NCBI GenBank assembly: GCA_947166205.1
Contig: CAMVDI010000048.1
Coordinates: 1-10,819, forward strand
Origin: an uncultured Clostridia bacterium
Lineage (GTDB): Bacteria; Bacillota_A; Clostridia; Christensenellales; Aristaeellaceae
Length of the DNA: 10,819 nucleotides
Reading direction: 5' to 3'
Shown: in pieces, positions 1 to 6,759 of the stretch
Numbering within the stretch: the stretch's first letter is position 1
Layout: each line of letters begins with the position of its first letter
Program-made: the position numbers and the translations under genes
Notes under the pieces: generated by a model
The model's database searches: none
Told to the model about the DNA's origin: nothing
The model's input: only the letters and a program-made list of their open reading frames with translations

Positions 1-2
1 CG

Positions 3-512
3 GAGAACGACGCCGAGCATTCCCTTCAGGTCGCCATGATCGCCCACGCCATCGCCCTGATCGGCCGGCAGCGCTACGGCCGGAAGGCGGATCCCGAGCG
101 CGTGCTCACCCTCGCGGTCTATCATGACGCGACGGAGGTGATGACGGGGGATCTGCCCACGCCGGTGAAGTATCATTCCGAGGAGCTTCGCGGAGCCTAC
201 CGGGGGCTGGAGGATCTTTCCGCCCGCAGGCTGCTCTCCCTCCTGCCGGAGGAGATGGCGGCCGCCTACGAGCCCCTCCTGCGTCCGGAGAAAGGGTATG
301 AGCGGGATGTGGTCAAGGCCGCGGACAAAATCAGCGCCTACATCAAATGCCTGGAGGAACAGCGGGCCGGAAACCGGGAATTTGATTACGCGGCGGAGAA
401 TATCCGCCGGGCCCTGGACGGGATCGCTTATCCCGAGGTTCGCGATTTCCTGGCGGAGTATCTCCCCGCCTTCGATCTGACCCTGGATGAGCTGAATCAT
501 CCGACTGTGTGA
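3..512 (+). CDS. yfbR: YfbR-type 5'-deoxynucleotidase (HD domain), 5'-truncated by window edge
   Basis: Partial gene whose reading frame is open to the window's left edge. The family dephosphorylates deoxyribonucleoside 5'-monophosphates in the cytoplasm using a divalent metal held by an HD site. Visible metal-site motifs are EHSLQVA (first His, upstream of the first in-frame ATG at 36), YHDATEV (the HD pair) followed by TGDLPTPVKY, and AADKISAYIKCLEE (distal Asp). The C-terminal stretch YLPAFDLTLDEL also resembles E. coli YfbR from memory. Because the first metal His precedes the ATG at 36, that ATG cannot be the true start; compared with the roughly 199-residue E. coli protein about 25-30 residues are missing. 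It ends in TGA, 28 bases before the LCP gene on the same strand, so the two are probably co-transcribed. A related HD nucleotidase of slightly different specificity is possible. Confidence 0.9.
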   Translation, partial: ENDAEHSLQVAMIAHAIALIGRQRYGRKADPERVLTLAVYHDATEVMTGDLPTPVKYHSEELRGAYRGLEDLSARRLLSLLPEEMAAAYEPLLRPEKGYERDVVKAADKISAYIKCLEEQRAGNREFDYAAENIRRALDGIAYPEVRDFLAEYLPAFDLTLDELNHPTV

Positions 513-540
513 ATTCTATGAATCGCTGGAGGTTTCTTGT

Positions 541-1755
541 ATGAAAAAGGTGCTTGGTCTGCTGCTGGTCCTGAGCCTGCTCCTTCCCGGTTTCACCCTG
601 GGGGAGGGGGCGGAGGACGATCCGGAGATTTCGCTGGCGGAGGAAGCGGAGCTGACGGAGGAGACGGAGGAGGTCCTTCCGGACGGTCCTGAGGCTTCCG
701 GGGACGAGGATTACATTCTGGATACGGAAACCGGAGAGACCTACGTCCTGACCACGGAGGAACAGCAGAAATACGAATCCCTTCTGGCGGAGGAGCCGGA
801 GGAGGAGTCCGATATCGATCTGACCGCCCTGAACCAGAACGGGAATCTGCCCGGAAACGTGTTCAACATTCTGCTGCTCGGGGTGGATACCCGGTCCAAT
901 GACCCGCTGGAGATCGAGGGCCTGGCCGATACCCAGATCATCGTATCCGTGAATCGGGATACGGGAGCCATCAAAATGACCTCCATCCTGCGGGATTCCT
1001 ACGTGGTGGTCGGCTCCTACGGCTCCAGGCGCCCCGTGATGGACAGGATCAATACCTCCTTCCTGCGGGGCTGCAACCAGGCGAAGGGCGGAACCCAGCA
1101 GGAAAAGACCCACAGCGGCGCCGCCCGGGCCATGCGCACGGTGAATTTCAATTTCCAGATGAACATTGAGAACTACGTGGCCATCAATTTCAACGGCCTC
1201 GCCTCGATTATCGATGCCATGGGCGGGATCGATGTGGATCTGACGAAGGCGGAGGCCTCCTATATCAACTCCTATCTCCGGAAGCATCCGCCGAAGTACG
1301 ACAACAGGGACACGAAGGAGCGGGTGAAGCTGGAGGAGGTCTCCGGCGTGCAGCATCTGGACGGGGTTCAGGCGGTCATGTATGCCCGGATCCGCTCCCT
1401 CAAGGGGCAGAACGATTTCAACCGGACGGACCGGCAGCGCCATCTGCTGGAGCTGCTGCTCCAGAAGCTTCTGACCATGGATCTCGTCGATATGATGGAG
1501 CTGGTCAGCGTGGCCGCTTCCTATTCGGATACCAATATGAACTTCCAGTCGCTGCTGGATCTGGCGCTGGCGCTGCTGCCCTCGCTGAGCCAGATCGAGC
1601 CGGGCGCTCCGCTCTTTGAGGAGATGCGGATTCCGATCGAGAAGTCCTTCTCCTATAAAACGGTGAACGGCTCCAGCGTGGTTTCCTACAAGACGGCCAA
1701 ACAGGCGGAAGCCCTGCATGAATTCGTCTACGGAACCTATTATCCAGCGGACTGA
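541..1755 (+). CDS. LCP (LytR-CpsA-Psr) family cell-wall glycopolymer ligase
   Basis: 404-residue extracytoplasmic protein. LCP enzymes transfer undecaprenyl-pyrophosphate-linked polymers such as teichoic acid or capsule onto peptidoglycan in Gram-positives. Residues 1-20 form a hydrophobic signal or anchor. Residues 21-100 are a low-complexity linker very rich in Glu and Asp. The LCP domain runs from about 107 to 310: FNILLLGVDTRS (Asp116, Arg118), GLADTQIIV (Asp130), SILRDSYV (Arg151), INFNGLASIIDAMGGIDVD, then the basic block YARIRSL and DFNRTDRQRHLL that binds the pyrophosphate. About 95 further residues follow with no recognised domain. The start is supported by GGAGGT at 528-533, eight bases before ATG. 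It is the last gene of a plus-strand operon ending at the hairpin at 1765-1800. The specific polymer cannot be told from sequence. No C-terminal anchor is seen. Confidence 0.93.
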   Translation: MKKVLGLLLVLSLLLPGFTLGEGAEDDPEISLAEEAELTEETEEVLPDGPEASGDEDYILDTETGETYVLTTEEQQKYESLLAEEPEEESDIDLTALNQNGNLPGNVFNILLLGVDTRSNDPLEIEGLADTQIIVSVNRDTGAIKMTSILRDSYVVVGSYGSRRPVMDRINTSFLRGCNQAKGGTQQEKTHSGAARAMRTVNFNFQMNIENYVAINFNGLASIIDAMGGIDVDLTKAEASYINSYLRKHPPKYDNRDTKERVKLEEVSGVQHLDGVQAVMYARIRSLKGQNDFNRTDRQRHLLELLLQKLLTMDLVDMMELVSVAASYSDTNMNFQSLLDLALALLPSLSQIEPGAPLFEEMRIPIEKSFSYKTVNGSSVVSYKTAKQAEALHEFVYGTYYPAD

Positions 1756-1764
1756 CGCCGCCTG

Positions 1765-1801
1765 AAAAGCCCCTCCTTCCGAAGCGAAGGAGGGGCTTTT
1801 T
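1765..1801. terminator. Bidirectional intrinsic terminator between convergent operons
   Basis: A perfect 15-bp inverted repeat (1765-1779 with 1786-1800) with a 6-base loop; its A/T-rich ends give a run of T on either strand (five T at 1797-1801 on plus). It sits nine bases after the LCP stop and eleven bases beyond the minus-strand BMP stop, so it can end both converging transcripts. Confidence 0.9.
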
Positions 1802-1811
1802 GAATGGGGGG

Positions 1812-3023
1812 TCAATCCCCTCCGTTCCCGGAATTCTCCACGATGATACAGTCCCGCAGAATATAGCCGAAGGAGGGATTGGAGGAATGCTGGTTTTCGG
1901 GGTATTCCGTCGTCAGTGAAAGGGTGTCCCGGGGATTCCGGGGATTGACGGCGGTGTAGTTGCCGCTGAAGACCCGGATCTTTCCGCTCTTCAGTCCCTC
2001 GATGGTCCGCTGAACCTTCTCCGAGGTTCCGTCCGCGGCAATCAGGGTGTTCAGGTCCAGCAGTTCGACCCATCCGCTTTCAAACCCGGCGCTCAGATCC
2101 CGCCCGTGGGCGTGGGCGTGAACCGTCTGCTCGATGGGTTGGTGCTTCATCACGGCTTCAACCGCTTCGATGATGTAGGGGGCCCAGTTCGTCCGGATGC
2201 TGACCAGCGCGCAGGTGGGCGCCACATCCATCATGCTCTGGTGGTACCCGATGTGATAGACCGTCCTTCCCGCGGCGGTGGATTCCTCGCAGACCACCGC
2301 CGGCGCGGAGGTGTTCACGTGCTGGGCGATCAGGACGCAGCCTTCCTCGATCAGGATCCGGGTCTGCTCCTTCTCCGCCTGGTAGTTGCTCCAGCTGCCG
2401 GTGTACCGGACCCGCATGGTGGCTTCCGGCGCCACGCTCCTGACGCCCAGCAGGAAGGCGGTATAGCCGGAGATGACCTCCGTGCTGGCGTTGGCGCCCA
2501 CATAGCCGATCACCGCGTCCTCCGGCGTCAGCGCTCCGCTGTCCAGCAGCTGCCGCAGCTTCATGCCGGCCACGACGCCGCTGGCATACCGGGCCTGATA
2601 GATTTCACCGTTGAAGGTATGATAGTTCTCCGGAGTGCCCTCGATGCTCACATCCGGCAGGGATACCTGGCAGAACTCCACCTCCGGATAGTTCCGGGCC
2701 ACCGTGATGGAGATGTCCGAATCCAGGTTGATGAAGATGATCCGGCATCCCGCCCGGGCCAGCTCCACCAGGGGGTGCTCCGCTTTTCTTCCCTGCACGT
2801 TGCTTCTCGCCAGGATCTCGATCTGATCGCCGTAGGTTTCCTCCAGGATGTGCTGTGCCTGGACAAAGTTGGCGGTATAGGGCGTGCTCTCATCCTCGGA
2901 GTAGACGAAGCCTACCTTGATCCTGCCCCCCGGCGCCTGCCCGTTCCAGTATCCCGTCGCCAGGGCTGCCGTCAGCAGCACCGCGCAGCAGATCAGCGCG
3001 GTCCAGATCAGATATTTTTTCAT
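1812..3023 (-). CDS. BMP-family (basic membrane protein / PnrA-like) solute-binding protein
   Basis: 403 residues. The BMP family are extracytoplasmic solute-binding proteins, the best known of which bind purine nucleosides and feed ABC importers. N-terminal residues 5-22 are hydrophobic. The two-lobed fold starts at IKVGFVYSEDEST (35-47). Family-like segments are GCRIIFINLDSDIS, FNGEIYQARYASGVVAGMKL (137-156), VIGYVGANASTEVISGY (171-187) and YTGSWSNYQAEKEQ (207-220). The C-terminal part has GWVELLDLNTLI and a tail ending near YILRDCIIVEN. No convincing lipobox is present: Cys12-Cys13 lie inside the hydrophobic stretch; an Ala-Leu-Ala site at 20-22 could be cleaved, or the helix may remain as an anchor. 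The start is fixed by GGGAGG at 3030-3035, six bases upstream, and by an ATGA overlap with the HD-GYP stop, implying translational coupling. No permease or ATPase gene accompanies it, so a receptor role for the neighbouring HD-GYP protein is plausible (inference). Ligand unknown. Confidence 0.87.
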   Translation of the reverse strand: MKKYLIWTALICCAVLLTAALATGYWNGQAPGGRIKVGFVYSEDESTPYTANFVQAQHILEETYGDQIEILARSNVQGRKAEHPLVELARAGCRIIFINLDSDISITVARNYPEVEFCQVSLPDVSIEGTPENYHTFNGEIYQARYASGVVAGMKLRQLLDSGALTPEDAVIGYVGANASTEVISGYTAFLLGVRSVAPEATMRVRYTGSWSNYQAEKEQTRILIEEGCVLIAQHVNTSAPAVVCEESTAAGRTVYHIGYHQSMMDVAPTCALVSIRTNWAPYIIEAVEAVMKHQPIEQTVHAHAHGRDLSAGFESGWVELLDLNTLIAADGTSEKVQRTIEGLKSGKIRVFSGNYTAVNPRNPRDTLSLTTEYPENQHSSNPSFGYILRDCIIVENSGNGGD

Positions 3024-6000
3024 GCTTTTCCTCCCTGCCCGGAACCGGGCTGTCCGGAGGCCTTCCGGGCTTCAGCCTGGGCCTTCTCATCCTCCGCCTT
3101 CCTCGCTTCGGCGGCGGCCGTCTCCGCCTGTTCCGTCTCCTCCCGGGATACATGATAGATATCGTTCAGATCGATTTTGCCGCTGTTGATCAGGCGCAGC
3201 AGGATATCCACAAACTGCGGATCGAACTGGCTGCCCCTTCCTCTCTCCAGCTCGCCCAGCACATAGCTGAAGTCCATCTGCTTCCGGTAGACCCGGTTCG
3301 CGGTCATCGCGTCAAAGGCGTCCGCCACTCCGATGATCCTGGCGTACAGGGGAATCTCCTCCCCTTTCAGCCCGTTGGGATATCCCCGGCCGTCATAGCG
3401 CTCGTGGTGATACTTGGCGCCGTCGATGACGTTGTCCAGCAGGGTGAAGTCCTGCAGGATCTCCGCGCCGCGGGTGGTGTGGGATTTCATGATGGCGTAT
3501 TCCTCGTCCGTCAGCCGGGAATCCTTGTTCAGGATGCGGTCCGGGATGGCGATCTTGCCGATGTCGTGCATCTGGGCCGCCCATTCGATATCCTGGCATT
3601 GCTTCCGATCCAGCCCGTATTCCTCCGCGATCTGCTTGGAATACATGGCGACCCGCCTGCTGTGCTCGTTGGTGCGTTTGTCCTTGGCGTCCACGGTCCG
3701 GGCGATGGCCACCACCGTCTGCTTGCCCATCTCCACCTGCCGGTTCGCCTGTTCGAGTTCCGCGGCGATCCGCTTTTCACGGCGTTTCATCAGTGCCCAG
3801 ATCAGCCAGACCATCGTGAACATGGGCAGGAACAGAATGTAGCCTATGAACCAGCCGTTGTCATAGATCGCCTTTTCCTTCACCAGCCGGTAGGTGCGCT
3901 CGGCGATCATGTTCTGCTGATTGTTGTCGAACACGGCCAGATGGAAGGTGAACTCCCCGGTGGGCAGGTTGGTGTAGATGATGGAGTTCAGGGAGTTCTG
4001 GGGCACGATGGTCCATTCGGAGCTGTATCCCTGGAGTCCCTCCATCCGGTAACCCACGTAGGGATCCTGGATGGTGTAGTTGATGACCTCGGGGATGATC
4101 TCCACCCGGCTGACGCCCCGGGGAATCCGGGTCACCGTGTTCCGCCCGATGGTCCGGAGTTCTCCGTCGGTCCGGATGCCGGTCACCGACATCCGGTAGA
4201 CCTTGGATCCGGAGGAGAAGCTGTCCGTGTCGATGACAAAGACGCCCGTGTCGCAGGGCAGATAGAGCTCTCCGCTCTCCTCGCTGAACCAGGTCCAGGC
4301 GTTGGCGGTCAGGCTGCCGCTCAGTCCCCGCCGGGCGTTCAGCAGATCATAGGAGATCTCATCCTTTCCGCTGAGCAGCTCGCTCCGGTCCACCGTATAG
4401 ATGCCGGCGCTGGACAGCACGAAAAGCTGGTCCGTGCCCTTGATCCAGATGTCGTAGTTGTTGTAGTAGGGAAAATTGTCCAGGGTGCGGATGGTCTCAT
4501 CCGTGTTCATGTAGCACAGGCCGTTGCTGGTGACCACAAAGACGCCGCCCGTCTTCTCGTCCGGGATGGTCCGGAGGATCACATCGCTGCTCAGGCCGTC
4601 CGCCCGGGTCAGCATCCGGCTGACCTGCCGGTTTTCCAGCACGGCGATGCCGTTTCCGTCGGTGCCCGCCAGAATCCGGCCGTCCTCCAGCTCCGTGATG
4701 GTGAGCACCATGGTGTTGATGCTGCCCTGGGACCGGTCGATGGTCTGGACCACCTGATGCTCCCGGATGAAGCTGAGCCCCGTATCCCCCGCCGCCAGGA
4801 TCGTGCCGTCCTTCAGCTGCTGAACCACCCGGGCCCGGTTTCCGAAGGCTCCGCTCTCCTGGTTGTAGATGTATTCCGTCCCGTCCTTTTCGATTTCAAC
4901 CAGGCCGTTCCCGTAGGTGCAGACCCACAGATGGCCGTCCCGGTCCACCAGCATGCATCGGATGCGTATGCCGGCAAACCGCTCCGTCAGCTCGTTCCGG
5001 ATCTGCTCCTTGCCCTTCAGGTCCACGGCGTCCATGCCCTTGTCCGTGCCGAAGTAGCAGGCGCCGTTCCACTGAACGATGGTGTTGACAACCCTGTTCT
5101 CCATCCCCGCGATGCTGTAGATGTCGCGGAAATCCGAGGGGGCCATGCGCAGCAGGCCCAGCCGGGAGGAGGTGAACCAGAAGTTTCCCTGATAGTCCAC
5201 CAGCATGTTGTCGATGGAATTGTTGAAATCGTTCGTGTTGATCCGCTCATAGTCCCCGGCCCGGTCCCGGAAGGCGATTCCGTTGTCCGCGCAGATGAAG
5301 ACCTCCCCGTTCTCCATGAAATACAGGTTCTTGATGTTCTGAAGGCCGGGGCAGGTTCTCCGCTCAACCAGGGAAAAGCTCCCCCCGTTGATCCTGTAAC
5401 GGTAGATCTCATTGCCGGTGGTGGCCGCCTGAAGATAACCGTACTGGTCGAAGGCACAGCTTCTGTAGACCGTTCCGCTTTCCGCCGGCAGCTGCCGGGA
5501 GCAGACGATCCGGCCCTGCCGGAGCAGGAAGAGCGTGCCGTCATTGGTGACCGCCGCCACGTTTCCGCGGCCGTCCGCCACGCTGTGATCCGCGTTGATG
5601 ATCTCCGGCAGGCATCCGATCCGGTTCATTCCGTTGTTCAGCGTCATGACCATCATCCCGGCCGCGGTGCCGATATAGTAGTAACCGTCGGAGCTCTGGA
5701 CGATGGATTTCACGGCGTTCGCCGGAAGCCCCAGGTCCTGGTCGATGACGTTGACCACCTGCTCCCGGATGATGATGGACAGGCCGTTATCGTTCGTTCC
5801 GACCCAGAGCCGGCCCTCCTCATCCACAAAGAGGCAGTTGACGTTCCGGATCGAGTTGAAGCCGTCCATCCACCGGAACTCCCGGCCGTTGTACCGGTAC
5901 AGTCCCGCGTAGGTTCCGATCCACATGATGCCGTCCCCGGTAATGGCGATATCGTTCGCCTCGCCGCAGGGCAGGCCGTTCGCCGTGGAATAGACGGTCT

Positions 6001-6730
6001 GCACGTAGTTGCTGTAGTTTTTTTCCGCCTGTTCGTAGGAATCCGCCCGGGCTGTCCCGGCGGATCCTGTCAGAGAGGCCAGGCCCAGCGTCAGGGCTGC
6101 CGCCAGGGCCGCCGTCCGGGTTCCCGCCTTTGCCTCCGGCTCCCCGGTTTCTTTCGCTTTTCCCGCCCGTTTCAGGGAGAACTTCCGGATCCGTTCCATG
6201 ACCCGGATCATCACAAACACCGCCAGCAGGATGGCCAGCTTGTCCAGCAGCTCCACATAGAACTCGCCGATCAGAAGGCCGATCCACCGGGGAACCCCCC
6301 GCTCCCCCCAGAAACCGATGACCGCGTCGCCCCAGGTGTTTCCTGTGCTTCCGCCGTTGAGCAGCAGATTGATGGGATAGGCGGCGACCGCGACGGAGAC
6401 CGCCAGGATCAGGCTGGTGCTCATGGTGTTCAGCAGGCTGTTCAGCAGGCCTTTCCGGGCGGCGATGCCGACGATGTACGCGATCAGGACGCTGATCAGC
6501 GCGTAGAACCAGGGAATGCCGTACAGGATGTGCCCCAGCAGGTTGGAGGTGGCGCCGATGACCGCGCCGGCGGCGGGGCCCAGCAGGCAGGCGCTGAGCA
6601 CGGTTCCGACGGAGTCCAGCCATACAGGCCAGTTCAGCCGGGAAACCAGCTGATCCCCGGCCCAGTTCAGCGCCAGGCAGAGCAGAATCTGAAAGGAAAA
6701 AGGTACAAACCTGATTTCCTTCTTCTTCAT
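3020..6730 (-). CDS. Multidomain membrane sensor: ECF-S-like domain, 14 propeller repeats, Y_Y_Y domain, HD-GYP phosphodiesterase
   Basis: 1236 residues. Order: residues 8-180, about five or six hydrophobic helices with LDSVGTVLSACLLGPAAGA (39-57) typical of ECF-transporter S components; 181-205, basic linker; 206-229, an internal signal-peptide-like helix ending AxA (227-229); about 245-840, 14 Reg_prop-like blades (for example MWIGTYAGLYRYNG, RLWVGTNDNGLSII); 885-955, Y_Y_Y domain (YRMEGLQGYSSEW, then YTNLPTGEFTFHLAVFDNN); 958-980, TM followed by KRREKR; 984-1003, short coiled coil; about 1005-1190, HD-GYP with NEHS (His1023), HDIGK (1055-1059), His1084, HHERYDGRGYP (1108-1118) and VADAFDAMT. 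The last 40 residues are Ala/Glu-rich. All expected HD-GYP motifs are intact, so cyclic-di-GMP hydrolysis is predicted; the propellers should lie outside the cell and sense a ligand. Start choice: ATG at 6730 has AAAGGGGGG eight bases upstream; ATG at 6760, overlapping the previous stop, is a weaker alternative. Confidence 0.9.
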   Translation of the reverse strand: MKKKEIRFVPFSFQILLCLALNWAGDQLVSRLNWPVWLDSVGTVLSACLLGPAAGAVIGATSNLLGHILYGIPWFYALISVLIAYIVGIAARKGLLNSLLNTMSTSLILAVSVAVAAYPINLLLNGGSTGNTWGDAVIGFWGERGVPRWIGLLIGEFYVELLDKLAILLAVFVMIRVMERIRKFSLKRAGKAKETGEPEAKAGTRTAALAAALTLGLASLTGSAGTARADSYEQAEKNYSNYVQTVYSTANGLPCGEANDIAITGDGIMWIGTYAGLYRYNGREFRWMDGFNSIRNVNCLFVDEEGRLWVGTNDNGLSIIIREQVVNVIDQDLGLPANAVKSIVQSSDGYYYIGTAAGMMVMTLNNGMNRIGCLPEIINADHSVADGRGNVAAVTNDGTLFLLRQGRIVCSRQLPAESGTVYRSCAFDQYGYLQAATTGNEIYRYRINGGSFSLVERRTCPGLQNIKNLYFMENGEVFICADNGIAFRDRAGDYERINTNDFNNSIDNMLVDYQGNFWFTSSRLGLLRMAPSDFRDIYSIAGMENRVVNTIVQWNGACYFGTDKGMDAVDLKGKEQIRNELTERFAGIRIRCMLVDRDGHLWVCTYGNGLVEIEKDGTEYIYNQESGAFGNRARVVQQLKDGTILAAGDTGLSFIREHQVVQTIDRSQGSINTMVLTITELEDGRILAGTDGNGIAVLENRQVSRMLTRADGLSSDVILRTIPDEKTGGVFVVTSNGLCYMNTDETIRTLDNFPYYNNYDIWIKGTDQLFVLSSAGIYTVDRSELLSGKDEISYDLLNARRGLSGSLTANAWTWFSEESGELYLPCDTGVFVIDTDSFSSGSKVYRMSVTGIRTDGELRTIGRNTVTRIPRGVSRVEIIPEVINYTIQDPYVGYRMEGLQGYSSEWTIVPQNSLNSIIYTNLPTGEFTFHLAVFDNNQQNMIAERTYRLVKEKAIYDNGWFIGYILFLPMFTMVWLIWALMKRREKRIAAELEQANRQVEMGKQTVVAIARTVDAKDKRTNEHSRRVAMYSKQIAEEYGLDRKQCQDIEWAAQMHDIGKIAIPDRILNKDSRLTDEEYAIMKSHTTRGAEILQDFTLLDNVIDGAKYHHERYDGRGYPNGLKGEEIPLYARIIGVADAFDAMTANRVYRKQMDFSYVLGELERGRGSQFDPQFVDILLRLINSGKIDLNDIYHVSREETEQAETAAAEARKAEDEKAQAEARKASGQPGSGQGGKA
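3161..3733 (-). other. HD-GYP output domain within the large sensor
   Basis: Residues about 1000-1190 of the large protein. The metal-ligand His of NEHS, the HDIGK pair, a following conserved His in KSHTTRGAE, the double His of HHE and the GYP triad are all present. In the family these bind a two- or three-metal centre that opens cyclic-di-GMP. The domain follows the last TM helix and a short helical linker, which places it in the cytoplasm. Confidence 0.92.
4211..5998 (-). repeat. Fourteen Reg_prop-type beta-propeller repeats
   Basis: Protein-level repeats in residues about 245-840, spaced roughly 40 residues apart and each built as a Gly/aromatic strand, small turn and Gly-Leu/Ile-aromatic strand. 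Cores by eye start near residues 266, 306, 348, 387, 430, 474, 514, 555, 598, 641, 683, 728, 766 and 819. Fourteen repeats would fold as two seven-bladed propellers, the arrangement known from Bacteroides hybrid two-component sensors. Blades 4, 5 and 13 are the most degenerate, so the count could be off by one. Confidence 0.8.
6044..6118 (-). other. Internal signal-peptide-like segment between the ECF-S-like domain and propeller
   Basis: Residues 205-229 of the large protein: basic linker before it, an Ala/Leu-rich hydrophobic core (AALAAALTLGLASL), then GTARADS with an AxA site at 227-229. It looks like a complete signal peptide placed in the middle of the protein. It may act as a seventh helix or be cleaved. 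Confidence 0.65.
6191..6730 (-). other. ECF-transporter S-component-like membrane domain fused to the sensor
   Basis: Residues 1-180 of the large protein. Hydrophobic stretches near 8-30, 40-62, 70-91, 103-124 and 149-178 with the LDSVGT...GPAAGA...SNLLGHILYG pattern common in vitamin/micronutrient-binding S components. No ECF ATPase or T component is encoded in the window. Assignment is from pattern memory, so a different polytopic sensor domain is possible. Confidence 0.65.
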
Positions 6731-6738
6731 TCCCGTTT

Positions 6739-6747
6739 CCCCCCTTT
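6739..6747 (-). promoter_or_regulatory. Ribosome binding site selecting the HD-GYP start at 6730
   Basis: AAAGGGGGG on the minus strand, eight bases before ATG at 6730. The ATG at 6760 (one-base overlap with the solute-binding protein stop) and the non-ATG extension to 6799 lack a comparable site, and residues before MKKKEIRF look non-conserved. Confidence 0.6.
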
Positions 6748-6759
6748 CGCGGTCCCGCA

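Noticed and set aside
36..38. ATG at 36 as the start of the 5'-deoxynucleotidase
   Set aside because: The conserved EHS metal-site motif lies upstream in the same frame, so the gene starts outside the window.
343..2073. 576-codon open frame on the minus strand through yfbR and the LCP gene
   Set aside because: It crosses the yfbR-LCP junction, the strong terminator and the BMP end, with repetitive His/Arg/Gly/Leu shadow composition.
2106..3155. 349-codon plus-strand open frame opposite the BMP gene
   Set aside because: Shadow of the well-supported BMP gene; crosses the operon junction and has no recognisable domain.
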